From: UBA8079 sp049601915 | Lineage (GTDB): Bacteria > Pseudomonadota > Alphaproteobacteria > UBA6615 | Assembly (NCBI GenBank): GCA_049601915.1 | Contig: JBMYRB010000002.1 | Coordinates: forward strand, 310,001-374,000 | Direction: 5' to 3' | Length of the DNA stretch: 64,000 nt | Shown here: piece after piece, positions 8,475-17,587 of the stretch | Position numbering within the stretch: the first letter of the stretch is position 1 | How the letters are laid out: every line of letters starts with the position of its first letter | Made by a program: the position numbers and the translations under genes | The notes under the pieces: model-generated | Database searches by the model: none | What the model saw: the letters and a program-made list of their open reading frames with translations, nothing else | What the model was told of the DNA's origin: nothing

Positions 8475-9737
8475 CTACCCCCTGTTCGCCACTGCATCCG
8501 GCCGCCAGACATGGGCATGCCAGCGCCAGGCGATGAGCGCGGTCGCAATCACGCCGAACACGCCGTAGCCGGTGGTGGTCGCAGAAAAGCCGAAGGTCTC
8601 GATCAGCGGGCCCGAGGCCATCAGGCCCATGGGCAGGCCGTAGATCGCCAGCATCCGCAGGCCCAGCACCCTTGATCGCATCCGCGGATCGGAGCTCTGC
8701 ATCAGCATCACCGACAAGGGCACCAGCGCCAGGGTCTGGCACAGGCCCGCCAGCATCAGCACGATGACGCCCACGGCCATCACGTCCACCCAGGCGAACA
8801 CCAGCAGCAGCGCGTACCAGGCAAAAGTGAAGATGATCATCATGCGGCCGGGCTGAATGGTGCGTCTGTTGGCCGACAGACCCAGCGAGCCGACCAAGGC
8901 GCCGAAGGCGAAGCTCGCGGCGAGATAGCCGAGCCCCGTCTGTCCGGCGCCGTATACTTCGCGGGCCACATAGGGCAGCACACCGCCCATCAGCGGAAAG
9001 GCGAAGAGATTGACCAGCAGGGCCAGGGTCATGGCCGCCAGCAAATGCGGCGTGCGCCGGACATAGGCGAAGGAATCCACCATGTCGCGGAGCGGCGAGG
9101 TGCGCGTGGGGGAGAGGCCCTGGGATTTACCGTCATCGGTTTTCGACCGGCGCGCGGTACCGAGCGTCAGCAGCATCGAGACCGCGTAGAGGACCGTGAT
9201 GGCGGTATAGGCCGGCGCTATGCCGAGGGTGGCGACCATGCTTGCCCCGGCCAGCGCACCCGCGACACGGGCGGAATCCGTCGTGGTTCGCGAGATACCC
9301 ATCGCTCCCACCAGGCGTTTGGAAGGAATGGTCTCGCCCACTAGGGAATAGCGGATGGCGATGTCCGACGGACGCACGATTCCCATCATCGCCCCGATGA
9401 TGAAAACAGGTACGGGTCCCAGCGCGTCGAAGTAGATGAAGCCGGTCAGCATGGCGGCCTGCACCATGTAGAAGGCCCGCATCGTGCACAGAACGCTTCG
9501 CGCACCGGCGCGGTCACCGGCGACGCCGAACATCGGTGCGACGAGGGTGCCGCCATACTGGAGTGCGGCAAACAACGTCAGCAGCAGCACAGAATCCGTC
9601 GCGACCAGCACATACCAGCCGAGGATCAATGTCTCCATTTCGAACGACCAAGAGGTCGCGAGATCCGCCGGCCACTGAAAACGGAAGCTGCGCACCGAGA
9701 ATGGCGCCAGCACAGACGGTCGGCTTTCTGTGGTCAT
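8475..9737 (-). CDS. MFS transporter
   Basis: The 420-residue inner-membrane carrier has about 12 predicted hydrophobic segments, in two halves split by a hydrophilic loop around residues 200-225 (RRSKTDDGKSQGLSPTRTS). The N-terminal half has FRFQWPADLATSWSFEMETLILGWYV and a GDRAGAR loop of MFS type. It most resembles the MFS_3/enterobactin-exporter-like group. It lies 34 nt downstream of the ThDP decarboxylase gene on the same strand, so the two are probably co-transcribed and the carrier may move that enzyme's substrate or product; this is inference. Confidence 0.85.
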   Translation of the reverse strand: MTTESRPSVLAPFSVRSFRFQWPADLATSWSFEMETLILGWYVLVATDSVLLLTLFAALQYGGTLVAPMFGVAGDRAGARSVLCTMRAFYMVQAAMLTGFIYFDALGPVPVFIIGAMMGIVRPSDIAIRYSLVGETIPSKRLVGAMGISRTTTDSARVAGALAGASMVATLGIAPAYTAITVLYAVSMLLTLGTARRSKTDDGKSQGLSPTRTSPLRDMVDSFAYVRRTPHLLAAMTLALLVNLFAFPLMGGVLPYVAREVYGAGQTGLGYLAASFAFGALVGSLGLSANRRTIQPGRMMIIFTFAWYALLLVFAWVDVMAVGVIVLMLAGLCQTLALVPLSVMLMQSSDPRMRSRVLGLRMLAIYGLPMGLMASGPLIETFGFSATTTGYGVFGVIATALIAWRWHAHVWRPDAVANRG

Positions 9738-9771
9738 GGCGCGCGTGCCCCCGCCCGGTCGGACAACATGA

Positions 9772-11430
9772 TCAGACGTCGCGCTCCACGCAGAGGTCGA
9801 TCAGGTTCGGCCCGGGGTTCGCGACGGCGGCTTCCAGTGCGGCGCGCACGGCGTCCGGCTCGGTCACCCGCGTCGCCGAGACGCCCATGGACTCCGACAT
9901 AGCAACGAAGTCGATGGGCGGGTCCTCGAAGTCCATGCCGATATAGGTCTCGTTGCCGTGGAAGGCTTTCAGGCGCTGCTTGATGATCCGGTAACCCTGA
10001 TTGTTGAGAATCACATAGGTGACGGGGACGCGCAGATGCGCGGCCGTCCACAACGCCTGGATCGAGTACATGGCCGAGCCGTCACCAACGAGTGCGACCA
10101 CGGGGCGGTCGGGTTGGGCGATCTGCACGCCGACGGCGGCCGGCAGGGCCCAGCCGATGCCGCCGCTGGCGAAGGAGTGGAAGTCGTAGCGATCGCGCAA
10201 CGGCAGATACTGCAGCAGGTTCCAGGTCGTGGTCAGGCCTTCGTTGACCGTGATCGCGCCGGCCGGTAACGCGTCGGCGATTGTCATCATCAGCCAGTCG
10301 GACCGGATCGGCGTTGCCTCGGCATCGGCGGTAAGCTCGACGGCGCGCCGGGTGCGCTTGGCCGACCAGTTACTGTCGGCCACCGCTGCGATCCGCGCCT
10401 TGGCGGTCTCCGCATGGTCGCTCCGCGCCTCGATCACCGGGTTCAACACCGCCAGGGTCTCGCGCACGTCGCCGCGCACGGCCGTGTCGGCGGGATAATT
10501 CTTGCCCATCTCCCAGTCGAACAGACCGATCTGGACGATCGGCATGCCGTCGGGCAGGGGTTCGGTTTCGCTCATCACCGACATGCGCAAGACATCCGCC
10601 CCGACAACGACCAGCAGGTCATAATCTTCGAGGATACCGCGCACCTCCTTCTGGTTTCGCGACAATGCGCCCATGAAAGCCGGATGTTCAGAGGGGAAGA
10701 AGGAACCGTAGGCCGTGGTTTGCTGGAACGCGGGCGCGCCCAGCACCTCGGCAAAACGCGCGACCTCGTCCAGCGCATCTGACGTGACCACTTCGTTGCC
10801 GGCGAGGATCGCGGGACGTTTCGCGGCGAGCAACCGGTCGGCCATCGCCTCCAGGCCTGCATCGGTCGGGCGCATGGCGGTGTCCACGCGAGTGCGCGAC
10901 CCCAGGTCGATACCCTTGCGGTCGTTAAGAACGTCACCGGGCAGCGAGATGAACACTGGGCCCGTCGGCGCGGTCATGGCCACCTTGCCGGCCCTGCGCA
11001 TGATGCGCGGCAGGTCTTCCAGGCGCGTCACCTCGGTCGCCCATTTCACCACCGGCGTCGCGATGGGGACCAGCGGGTCATAGAGCAGCGGCTCGGTCAG
11101 GCCGTGGCCGGTCTCCTGCTGTCCGGCGGTGATGATCATCGGCGTGTGGGTGAAGCGTGCGTTGTAGAGCGCGCCCATGGCATTACCGAGGCCCGGCGCG
11201 ACATGGACGTTGCACGCGGCCAGGCGCCCCGAGGCGCGGGTGTAGCCGTCGGCCATGGCCACGACCAGGGATTCCTGGAGTCCCAGCACATAGGACATGT
11301 CGTCGGTGTAGTCCGGCATGGCGTCCATGATCGGCAATTCGGTCGTACCGGGATTGCCGAACAGATGGGTCACACCCTCGTCGCGCAGCAGTGCCAGGAA
11401 GGCCGACGCGCCGGTGATGTCATTCTGCAT
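9772..11430 (-). CDS. ThDP-dependent enzyme, benzoylformate decarboxylase-like
   Basis: The 552-residue protein has the full ThDP-enzyme layout: PYR domain (1-170), central domain and PP domain with GDGSAMYSIQALWTAA and its closing NNQGYR. Benzoylformate-decarboxylase features are FGNPGTTELP near residue 24, the activating Glu in GLQES (Glu53) and the active-site His in NVHVAPG (His76, where acetolactate synthases have other residues). The catalytic Ser26 of the Pseudomonas enzyme corresponds to Thr29 here. A 2-oxoacid decarboxylase role is likely but the exact substrate is open. The gene is followed by an MFS carrier and is divergent from a GMC oxidoreductase. Confidence 0.87.
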   Translation of the reverse strand: MQNDITGASAFLALLRDEGVTHLFGNPGTTELPIMDAMPDYTDDMSYVLGLQESLVVAMADGYTRASGRLAACNVHVAPGLGNAMGALYNARFTHTPMIITAGQQETGHGLTEPLLYDPLVPIATPVVKWATEVTRLEDLPRIMRRAGKVAMTAPTGPVFISLPGDVLNDRKGIDLGSRTRVDTAMRPTDAGLEAMADRLLAAKRPAILAGNEVVTSDALDEVARFAEVLGAPAFQQTTAYGSFFPSEHPAFMGALSRNQKEVRGILEDYDLLVVVGADVLRMSVMSETEPLPDGMPIVQIGLFDWEMGKNYPADTAVRGDVRETLAVLNPVIEARSDHAETAKARIAAVADSNWSAKRTRRAVELTADAEATPIRSDWLMMTIADALPAGAITVNEGLTTTWNLLQYLPLRDRYDFHSFASGGIGWALPAAVGVQIAQPDRPVVALVGDGSAMYSIQALWTAAHLRVPVTYVILNNQGYRIIKQRLKAFHGNETYIGMDFEDPPIDFVAMSESMGVSATRVTEPDAVRAALEAAVANPGPNLIDLCVERDV

Positions 11431-11539
11431 GATTGTTCCCCCGTGCTGTTGCGCGTTCGGCGCGCCTTTTCGTGTTGGGCCTATACTAGACCTGTGAAGG
11501 AGGGGATCAAACGGGGCGGGTTGGATTCTCTCGCTCGAG

Positions 11540-11583
11540 CCGTAAACATCCGTTCGGCTTCCTGATATGAATCGGGTTTACGG
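11540..11583. promoter_or_regulatory. Inverted repeat in the divergent control region
   Basis: CCGTAAAC (11540-11547) and GTTTACGG (11576-11583) form perfect 8-bp inverted arms about 36 bp apart between the ThDP enzyme and GMC genes. The spacing (between three and four helical turns) could suit a dimeric or looping regulator. No regulator gene is adjacent. Confidence 0.35.
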
Positions 11584-11606
11584 TTTTGTGCTTTCGAGGG
11601 CGTGTG

Positions 11607-13298
11607 ATGGGCAATGTTTACGACTATGTGATCGTCGGGGCTGGTTCGGCCGGCTGCGTCATGGCGAGCCGTCTTTCGGCGAAGTCAAGCAATCGGGTGT
11701 TGCTGCTGGAAGCGGGGCAGGACACGGTACCCGGGCGCGAGCCGGCAGATGTGCTCGATACCTATCCCATGTCCTATTTCAATCCGGCCTACGCCTGGGG
11801 CGCCATCCGCGGACATGCGCGCCGGCACTATAATTCCTCAGCCGGGCCGTTCCGCCAGGGCCGGATCATGGGTGGCACGTCTTCGATCAACGGTATGGTC
11901 GCGCTTCGCGGAACGCCCGATGATTATGACGAGTGGGCCGCACTGGGCGCGGATGGCTGGAACTGGGATGTGGTGCTGCCGCATTTCCGTAACCTGGAGA
12001 CCGATGTGGACAGTGAGGCCGGGAACCCGCTCCACGGCAAGGATGGTCCGCTCCCCATCCGCCGCGTGTCGCGCGCGCAATGGCCGCCTTTCGTGAACGG
12101 CGTGGACAGTTGGAGCCGCAACCGTCAGGTCGCCCCGATCCATGATCTGAACAGTGAATTCCGTGAAGGGGTCGGCGCCCTGCCGCTGAGCCGGTTCCCG
12201 GACAAGCGGGCGTCCACGGCGATCTGTTATCTCGATGCGGCCACACGTGCGCGCGAAAACCTGACCATCGTGACCGATGCCCATGTCGAACGCCTGGTCA
12301 CGGGGGGTGCCCGCGTGACGGGCGTGGCGGTCCGGGTCGCTGGCGCGATACAGGAATTCTCTGCCAACGAGGTTATCGTCTGCGCCGGTGCGCTTCAATC
12401 GCCGGTGATGCTGTTGCGCGCGGGTATCGGTCCTGCTGCCGGGTTGCGCGAAGTCGGTATGCCGGTAATGGCTGATCGGGCGGGTGTCGGCGCCAACCTT
12501 TTGAACCATGCCGTGGTCTACATCGTGGCCCAGCTGCGCCGTGATGCCGCTCAGCCGGCTGCGATAAAGTCTCATTCGACCGCGACCGAACGTTTCTCTT
12601 CGGGCGTCGAGGGTTGTGGCCCGCTGGATATGAGCATGTCGATTTCGAGCAAGATCGGCTGGCATGCCCTAGGGCGACGGGTCGGGGCCCTTGTACCGAC
12701 CCTGCTCAAGCCGGCGTCGTCGGGCTATATAACGCTTACCCGTGATGGCGAGGCCGTCAATCCGCGCATCGAGTTCAACTATCTGGACGACGAACGAGAC
12801 CGGCTTCGCCTGACCGGCGGTGTGCGCCGCGCGCTCGAAATCCTGTTGTCGCCGGAGGTGCGACCGCTCTGGCATTGCGCCTATCCCGTTTCTCGTCCGA
12901 ACAAGATGCGCGCCCTCAACGACATCAACGCGTTCAACAGCCTGCGGGCAAGAATCCTAGCGGGGATGTTTGATACGGTACCGGTGGTCGGGCGACCCGT
13001 GTTGGCCGGCCTCTCCGAGCCCGGAATCGATATCGCGACGCTCGCCAAAGACCCGGAGGTGCTCGATGAGATCGTCGGCAAAAGCATTGCGGGGGTGTTT
13101 CATCCCGCGGGCACATGCCGAATGGGGTCGGAAGATGACCCGGCAGCGGTGACCGACCCACAAGGGAAGGTGTATGGCGTTCCAGGACTGCGCGTGGTCG
13201 ATGCGTCGCTGATGCCAGTTCTGCCGCGAGGAAATACCAATCTACCCACCATCATGATGGCAGAGAAAATCTCGGCCGGGATGCTCACCGAGGCCTAG
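11607..13298 (+). CDS. GMC-family FAD oxidoreductase (choline dehydrogenase-like)
   Basis: The 563-residue flavoprotein begins MGNVYDYVIVGAGSAG, with the dinucleotide motif GAGSAG at 11-16 and LLLEAG ending the second strand. GMC signature 1 is GRIMGGTSSINGM near residue 90, and signature 2 is VIVCAGALQSPVML near 260. The C-terminal catalytic part carries HPAGTCRMG (catalytic His) and RGNTNLPTIMMAE. Members oxidise primary alcohols such as choline or polyethylene glycol. An in-frame ATG at 11586 is possible, but the 11607 start matches the family better. It is divergent from the ThDP decarboxylase gene. Confidence 0.9.
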   Translation: MGNVYDYVIVGAGSAGCVMASRLSAKSSNRVLLLEAGQDTVPGREPADVLDTYPMSYFNPAYAWGAIRGHARRHYNSSAGPFRQGRIMGGTSSINGMVALRGTPDDYDEWAALGADGWNWDVVLPHFRNLETDVDSEAGNPLHGKDGPLPIRRVSRAQWPPFVNGVDSWSRNRQVAPIHDLNSEFREGVGALPLSRFPDKRASTAICYLDAATRARENLTIVTDAHVERLVTGGARVTGVAVRVAGAIQEFSANEVIVCAGALQSPVMLLRAGIGPAAGLREVGMPVMADRAGVGANLLNHAVVYIVAQLRRDAAQPAAIKSHSTATERFSSGVEGCGPLDMSMSISSKIGWHALGRRVGALVPTLLKPASSGYITLTRDGEAVNPRIEFNYLDDERDRLRLTGGVRRALEILLSPEVRPLWHCAYPVSRPNKMRALNDINAFNSLRARILAGMFDTVPVVGRPVLAGLSEPGIDIATLAKDPEVLDEIVGKSIAGVFHPAGTCRMGSEDDPAAVTDPQGKVYGVPGLRVVDASLMPVLPRGNTNLPTIMMAEKISAGMLTEA

Positions 13299-13303
13299 GC
13301 GAG

Positions 13304-13322
13304 TGCGCCACAGATCGGCGCA
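13304..13322 (+). terminator. Hairpin after the GMC gene, without a T-run
   Basis: TGCGCC/GGCGCA with a 7-nt loop follows the stop by a few bases. No T tract follows, so it may be a Rho-dependent 3' structure or no terminator. The remaining bases to 13444 show no gene. Confidence 0.25.
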
Positions 13323-13657
13323 CAATCGCGGCCTATTTCGTAACACCACGGGGTGAGTTTCATAGTTCGTTAAACAACCGGAGCAAGAATGTTCTGGCGC
13401 GACAACCGCGCGCGTTAATCGAGTTTATTTCCTAGTGTGGATGATCGAAGCTGGGCCAGCTTCTAGCGTTTAAGGCGCCTGATATAGTTGCGTTCGATCA
13501 TCGCTTTTTCGCGTCCTTTCCCGATACGCATTTTCGTCTCGACAAAAGCGAAGGGGTTCCCGTTTATTCAATCGGTCTCGGCGCGCAGAAGGTCGCGCTG
13601 ACCTTCGCCGGTATCAAACGCGAGTTCGCCATACGCGAGTACGGGCACGACGCCGTC

Positions 13658-14476
13658 ATGCTCAACACGGTGGAGCGCAGCTTGCGGTTCGTCAGTCTGC
13701 TGGGTATCGGCGACCCGATCCCGCCTGAGATTTTGACGGGAGATGCGTCCTGGCAGCCGAGCCGGCTGCGCAGAGACGCGGCGCTCAAGAAAATCGGTGC
13801 GTGTCTCACGGCATGGCAGATGGGAAAGCCGGTTGCCTTGAGTGACCTGGTTAATCTGGAACGTTTTGTCGCCGCGCATGTGGACGATGTTGCCGTCGAC
13901 GTTGCTTTGGGCCGCATCGCATCCGAACTTGGAGATTATATCGACGGCGATGCCATCACGGAAATCATGGACGCCGTCGTAGAGGAGATTTCCTTCATCG
14001 AGGCATTGCGCGAACGTTATCTGGCGGTGTGCCGCGTCGGGGGTCGGTTGAAGAAGGTGCGCCGCGACTTCGCCCACCATGCCAGCATTGTCAGCGACGT
14101 TGACCCTGTCGCTCGCCTTATTTCCGTTCCCATTCACGCGATGGGACGAAGTCTGGCGGAGGTCGATACGCGACTTTCGAGAATCGTTTCACTGTTCGAG
14201 AATTTTGAGTTTCATCGTTGTGCGATACGCGATATTCGTGATGAGATATTTGCCCGTTTGGATCCTTGGGACGAGATCACGAAGGCTTGGGAGCGCCTCC
14301 CGGGCAACATTCCCGATCCCTATGTCCTGTCTCCCCTTCTGCGGGATCTCTACAAATATCTGGCGCCGCGTTTCATGCCTGCCGACACCTGGGCCCGTCT
14401 TCTGGCCGAGGACACGCGGCTCGACGAGAATCGCCATTATGGCAGTGTCACCACCTGGTTCGAATGTGGTGACTAG
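13658..14476 (+). CDS. Uncharacterised soluble protein; N-terminus probably longer than the first ATG
   Basis: From ATG 13658 the protein has 272 residues, mainly predicted helix, with no motif I recognise, no signal peptide and no membrane span. The same frame is open upstream back to a TGA at 13442 and reads convincingly as protein (for example SFPDTHFRLDKSEGVPVYSI and ALTFAGIKREFAIREYGHDAV), giving up to about 70 further residues. That extension has no ATG, GTG or TTG. Either a CTG (13451) starts it, or an ATG at 13441 in the neighbouring frame (MIEAGPASSV) was joined to it before a one-base loss near 13464-13471. RidA lies downstream after 71 bp. Confidence 0.65.
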   Translation: MLNTVERSLRFVSLLGIGDPIPPEILTGDASWQPSRLRRDAALKKIGACLTAWQMGKPVALSDLVNLERFVAAHVDDVAVDVALGRIASELGDYIDGDAITEIMDAVVEEISFIEALRERYLAVCRVGGRLKKVRRDFAHHASIVSDVDPVARLISVPIHAMGRSLAEVDTRLSRIVSLFENFEFHRCAIRDIRDEIFARLDPWDEITKAWERLPGNIPDPYVLSPLLRDLYKYLAPRFMPADTWARLLAEDTRLDENRHYGSVTTWFECGD

Positions 14477-14547
14477 GCGGTCTGAATTGGCTTGTTCGGC
14501 CTCCGGCGGCTGACTAACGTGGCACATCCATCAACTGCAGGTGCGCC

Positions 14548-15018
14548 GTGTCCGGAACTATTGGATCCCGTCTGACAGACCTCGGAGTTGTTTTGCCGAC
14601 CCCGCAGCAAACACGCGTGGCGAAGATTCTGCCCACCATGATTGTTGACCGGCTCCTCTATGTCTCCGGCATGGTGCCGCAGTGGAATGGTGAGTTGCGC
14701 TTCATCGGCAAGGTGGGCCGGGAATTCTCGCTGGAGGAGGGGCAGGAGGCCGCGCGGTTGTCGGCCCTGAACGTCCTCGCCCAGGCCGAGGCCGCGCTGG
14801 ACGGCGATCTGGATCGCGTCAAGCGGGTGGTTAATCTGAAGGGCTATGTCAACGCGATGCCGGATTTCACGGCGATATCGGCTGTGGTCAATGGCGCATC
14901 GGAACTGGTGATCGACGTGTTTGGGGACGCCGGGCAACACACGCGCACGGCGCTCGGCGTCGCGGTTATGCCATTTGATGTCGCGACGGAGGTCGAAGCC
15001 GTCTTCGAATTGACGTAA
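14548..15018 (+). CDS. RidA/YjgF/Rid-family protein
   Basis: The 156-residue protein starts with GTG. Members of this trimeric family hydrolyse reactive enamine/imine intermediates or have diverged to other deaminase roles. The family core LYVSGMVPQWNG, the helix EEGQEAARLSALNVLAQAEAAL and VNLKGYVNAMPDF are recognisable, with SELVIDVFGDAGQHTRTALGVAVMP near the end. The canonical RidA arginine of CKTTVF/R-type proteins lies in HTRTALGV here. It belongs to the longer, YjgF-like subgroup of about 155 residues seen widely in proteobacteria. Confidence 0.9.
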   Translation: MSGTIGSRLTDLGVVLPTPQQTRVAKILPTMIVDRLLYVSGMVPQWNGELRFIGKVGREFSLEEGQEAARLSALNVLAQAEAALDGDLDRVKRVVNLKGYVNAMPDFTAISAVVNGASELVIDVFGDAGQHTRTALGVAVMPFDVATEVEAVFELT

Positions 15019-15108
15019 CACGTTTGCGCGACGTCGCCGAAAATCGGACGGCATTCTGGTAAACTGCCCGGTGATTGCGCGTCGCGACTAGACGCTGGAA
15101 AAGCCTAG

Positions 15109-16452
15109 GTGACAGGTTTGAGCTGGACCGACACGACATTGACGACTTGGGGTCGATCCCGCTTTGCGCGCGCCTCGACCATCGCGCCGGGCGATGAGAA
15201 ATCGCTGCGCGACGCCGTCACCGCCAATCATGCCCTAGGTGTGATCACCTATGGCGGCGGGCGCTGTTACGGCGACGCGGCGCTGGACGATGGCGGTCAA
15301 ACGATCCTGACGTCGGCGCTCGATCGTATTGTCGCCTTTGATCGTGATGCCGGCGAGATCGTTTGTGAGGCCGGCGTCAGTTTCTCCATGCTTCTCGATG
15401 AGGTTTTGCCTGCCGGGTTCTGTTTTCCTGTGTCCGCGGCGACGGCGAGCGTCACGGTTGGTGGCGCCTTTGCCAATGATATCCACTCGAAGAATCACCA
15501 TCGGGTCGGCAGTTTCGGTGACCACGCTCTATGGATCGACATCATGCTGGCGAGCGGTGAGCTGATTCGTGCCTCACGCGACGAGAATGCCGATATCTTT
15601 CGCGCCAGCCTGGGTGGCGCGGGGCTAACCGGGACGATCTTGCGTGTCTGTTTCCGGTTGATGCGTGTGCCGTCACATGCGGCCGATGTGCAGTTCCGGC
15701 CGCTGGCTGACGTCGATGCAATGATCGACACTATCGAGGCATCACGCGAGACCCACGAGTTTCTGTTTGGCTGGGTGGATGCGATGGCGACCGGAAGGAA
15801 TCTCGGGCGCGGCATTCTGGAACTGGGCAACCTTGCTGGGTCGGACGACGGTGTGGCTGCTGCGCCGGCGACCAAGCAAATCCGCATCCAGCCACCGTCG
15901 GTCTTCCTCCACCCGGCGATCCTGCGCCGCTTCACCGATCGGCGATATCGCAAGATGCCGGCGGGCGGGCGCAGCGCACGTCTCCACCTGCGCCCCTACC
16001 TGTTTCCGCTCGACCATATCGAGGGTTTCAATCGCGTCTATGGGCGCCGCGGCTTCTATTCGGTGCATACCGGGTTTCCGCGCGAGACTCAGCGAGAGGG
16101 GATCGTTGCCGTGATGGAGGCGATCACGACTGCGCGGGCTGGCTCTTTCGCCGCTGTCATGAAGCCCATGTGTGGGCCGGGTGAAGGTCTGTTGTCTTTC
16201 CCGATGGATGGTATGGCTTATGCCATCGATTTGCCGCGACGCGCGGGTGTCGAGGCGCTGCACAAGGAGATCGAGCGGATCACGCGTGATCATGGCGGGC
16301 GGTTGTACATCGCCAAGGATGCGCTGATGACCGCCGAGACCTATGCGGCGATGTTCCCGCGTCTGGATGAATTCCGCGATGTCCTCGCCCGGATCGATCC
16401 GGGCGGGCGGTTCCAGTCGGATATGGGACGGCGCCTCCACCTGCATCCCTGA
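15109..16452 (+). CDS. FAD-binding oxidoreductase related to DprE1 (decaprenylphosphoryl-ribose 2-oxidase)
   Basis: The 447-residue flavoprotein is of the vanillyl-alcohol-oxidase fold with a GTG start. The FAD half has YGGGRCYGDAAL and VTVGGAFANDIHSKNHHRVGSFG (residues 115-137), very close to the DprE1 pattern with its paired His. The C-terminal end has GGRLYIAKDALMTAETY (Lys403 in the place of the DprE1 active-site Lys) and FQSDMGRRL, also as in DprE1. The Cys that benzothiazinones attack in mycobacteria aligns, by eye, with Ala372 (AYAIDLP). DprE1 oxidises decaprenyl-phosphoryl-ribose for arabinan synthesis together with DprE2. No DprE2-like or prenyl-phosphate transferase gene is adjacent, so the substrate here is open. 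Confidence 0.85.
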   Translation: MTGLSWTDTTLTTWGRSRFARASTIAPGDEKSLRDAVTANHALGVITYGGGRCYGDAALDDGGQTILTSALDRIVAFDRDAGEIVCEAGVSFSMLLDEVLPAGFCFPVSAATASVTVGGAFANDIHSKNHHRVGSFGDHALWIDIMLASGELIRASRDENADIFRASLGGAGLTGTILRVCFRLMRVPSHAADVQFRPLADVDAMIDTIEASRETHEFLFGWVDAMATGRNLGRGILELGNLAGSDDGVAAAPATKQIRIQPPSVFLHPAILRRFTDRRYRKMPAGGRSARLHLRPYLFPLDHIEGFNRVYGRRGFYSVHTGFPRETQREGIVAVMEAITTARAGSFAAVMKPMCGPGEGLLSFPMDGMAYAIDLPRRAGVEALHKEIERITRDHGGRLYIAKDALMTAETYAAMFPRLDEFRDVLARIDPGGRFQSDMGRRLHLHP

Positions 16453-16515
16453 TCGTCACCCGACCCAATAACGGCGGGCATTTGCGAAGCAGGAGCAACC
16501 CATTATGCTCCGCCC

Positions 16516-17022
16516 ATGACCGCGCAATCCCCCGAAGAACTGGCGAACATGCCCGCGCCGCTGGCCCTGCACCGGGAAAGCGTGCAGCCGGACTGGATCG
16601 ACTATAACGGCCATATGAACTTGGCCTATTACATGCTGGCCTTCGACCATGCGACGGACGCGTTCTTCGACTTTGTGGGTCTCGGCGAGACATATCTGAA
16701 AGCCAGCAACGCCTCGACCTTCACCCTGGAAGGGCACATCACGTATGACCGCGAGCTGATGTCCGGTTCCCCCATGCGGTTCGAGACCCAGCTGCTCGCC
16801 CATGATGCCAAGCGGCTGCACTACATTCATTTCATGTACCACGCCGATGAGGGCTATCTCGCATCGACCAATGAACTCATCAGCCTGCATGTGGACATGA
16901 CGGCACGACGGTCCGCACCCATGCCCGAGACGGTCCTGGCGCGGCTCGACGCGGTTGCGGGCACGCATGATAAACTGCCGCGTCCGGAACAGGCCGGGAG
17001 GGTTATTTCCATTGTCCGCTAA
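16516..17022 (+). CDS. Hotdog-fold acyl-CoA thioesterase (4HBT family)
   Basis: The 168-residue protein has the 4-hydroxybenzoyl-CoA-thioesterase signature DWIDYNGHMNLAYYM (residues 33-47), in which the Asp/Asn-Gly-His region forms the active site, and the central helix FDHATDAFFDFVG. It resembles the thioesterase-like domain fused to carnitine 3-dehydrogenases. The exact acyl substrate is unknown. The 3' end overlaps the start of the SprT-like gene by 11 nt, so the genes are probably translationally coupled. Confidence 0.85.
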   Translation: MTAQSPEELANMPAPLALHRESVQPDWIDYNGHMNLAYYMLAFDHATDAFFDFVGLGETYLKASNASTFTLEGHITYDRELMSGSPMRFETQLLAHDAKRLHYIHFMYHADEGYLASTNELISLHVDMTARRSAPMPETVLARLDAVAGTHDKLPRPEQAGRVISIVR

Positions 17023-17587
17023 CGCATCCGCGAATGCTGCGCTCGAGGCATCCGTCAACGCGCGCGTGACGGGCCATCGCCAGATCGGCACGGTGCGCGA
17101 GATCGCCGAGCGCTGGGGCCTGGCCGGGCGGCTTTCGCGCGCCGCGGACAAGGGACCGGCATTTCGCGAAATGCTTGATTGTGTGGTCTTGGTCAGCCGT
17201 CGTGCCCGGACACTGGCCGGGGCCGCCTATGCGGCTGATCGGCGGATCGTGTTGAATGCACGTCTGCTGGAGAATGGTTGCGAGGAAGACCGCGATGCGA
17301 CTTTCCTGCATGAATGTGCCCATGTGCTGGCGGATTTATTCCATGAACGCCCATGCCGCCATGGCGCCCCGTGGCGCGAGATGATGCGTCTTCTCGGCGA
17401 AGCGCCGAATGTGCGCCATCGCATTCCGTATTTGTCGCGCGAGGCCAACGCGAAAATTATCTGGCGCTGCACAGGTTGCGCCCAAGCCTACCATTACGTG
17501 CGCCGCCCCCGGCGACGCCTCAAGGATTGCTACTGCGCTGAGTGTGGACCCGTTCGGGGCCGCCTGCGCGAGGAAACACCCGAATGA
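17012..17587 (+). CDS. SprT-like zinc metalloprotein
   Basis: About 191 residues. The zinc motif HECAH (residues 100-104 from the TTG start) matches the HExxH of SprT/SPRTN proteases, and a third His lies in PCRHGAPW. The C-terminal zinc ribbon has CTGC near 152 and CYCAEC near 175. Members are metalloproteases or DNA-associated; bacterial function is poorly known. TTG 17012 is chosen because GGGAGG lies 10 nt upstream and it gives a short overlap with the thioesterase gene. An ATG at 16955 would overlap that gene by 68 nt. The next gene starts in its stop codon (ATGA, 17584-17587). Confidence 0.8.
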   Translation: MSANASANAALEASVNARVTGHRQIGTVREIAERWGLAGRLSRAADKGPAFREMLDCVVLVSRRARTLAGAAYAADRRIVLNARLLENGCEEDRDATFLHECAHVLADLFHERPCRHGAPWREMMRLLGEAPNVRHRIPYLSREANAKIIWRCTGCAQAYHYVRRPRRRLKDCYCAECGPVRGRLREETPE

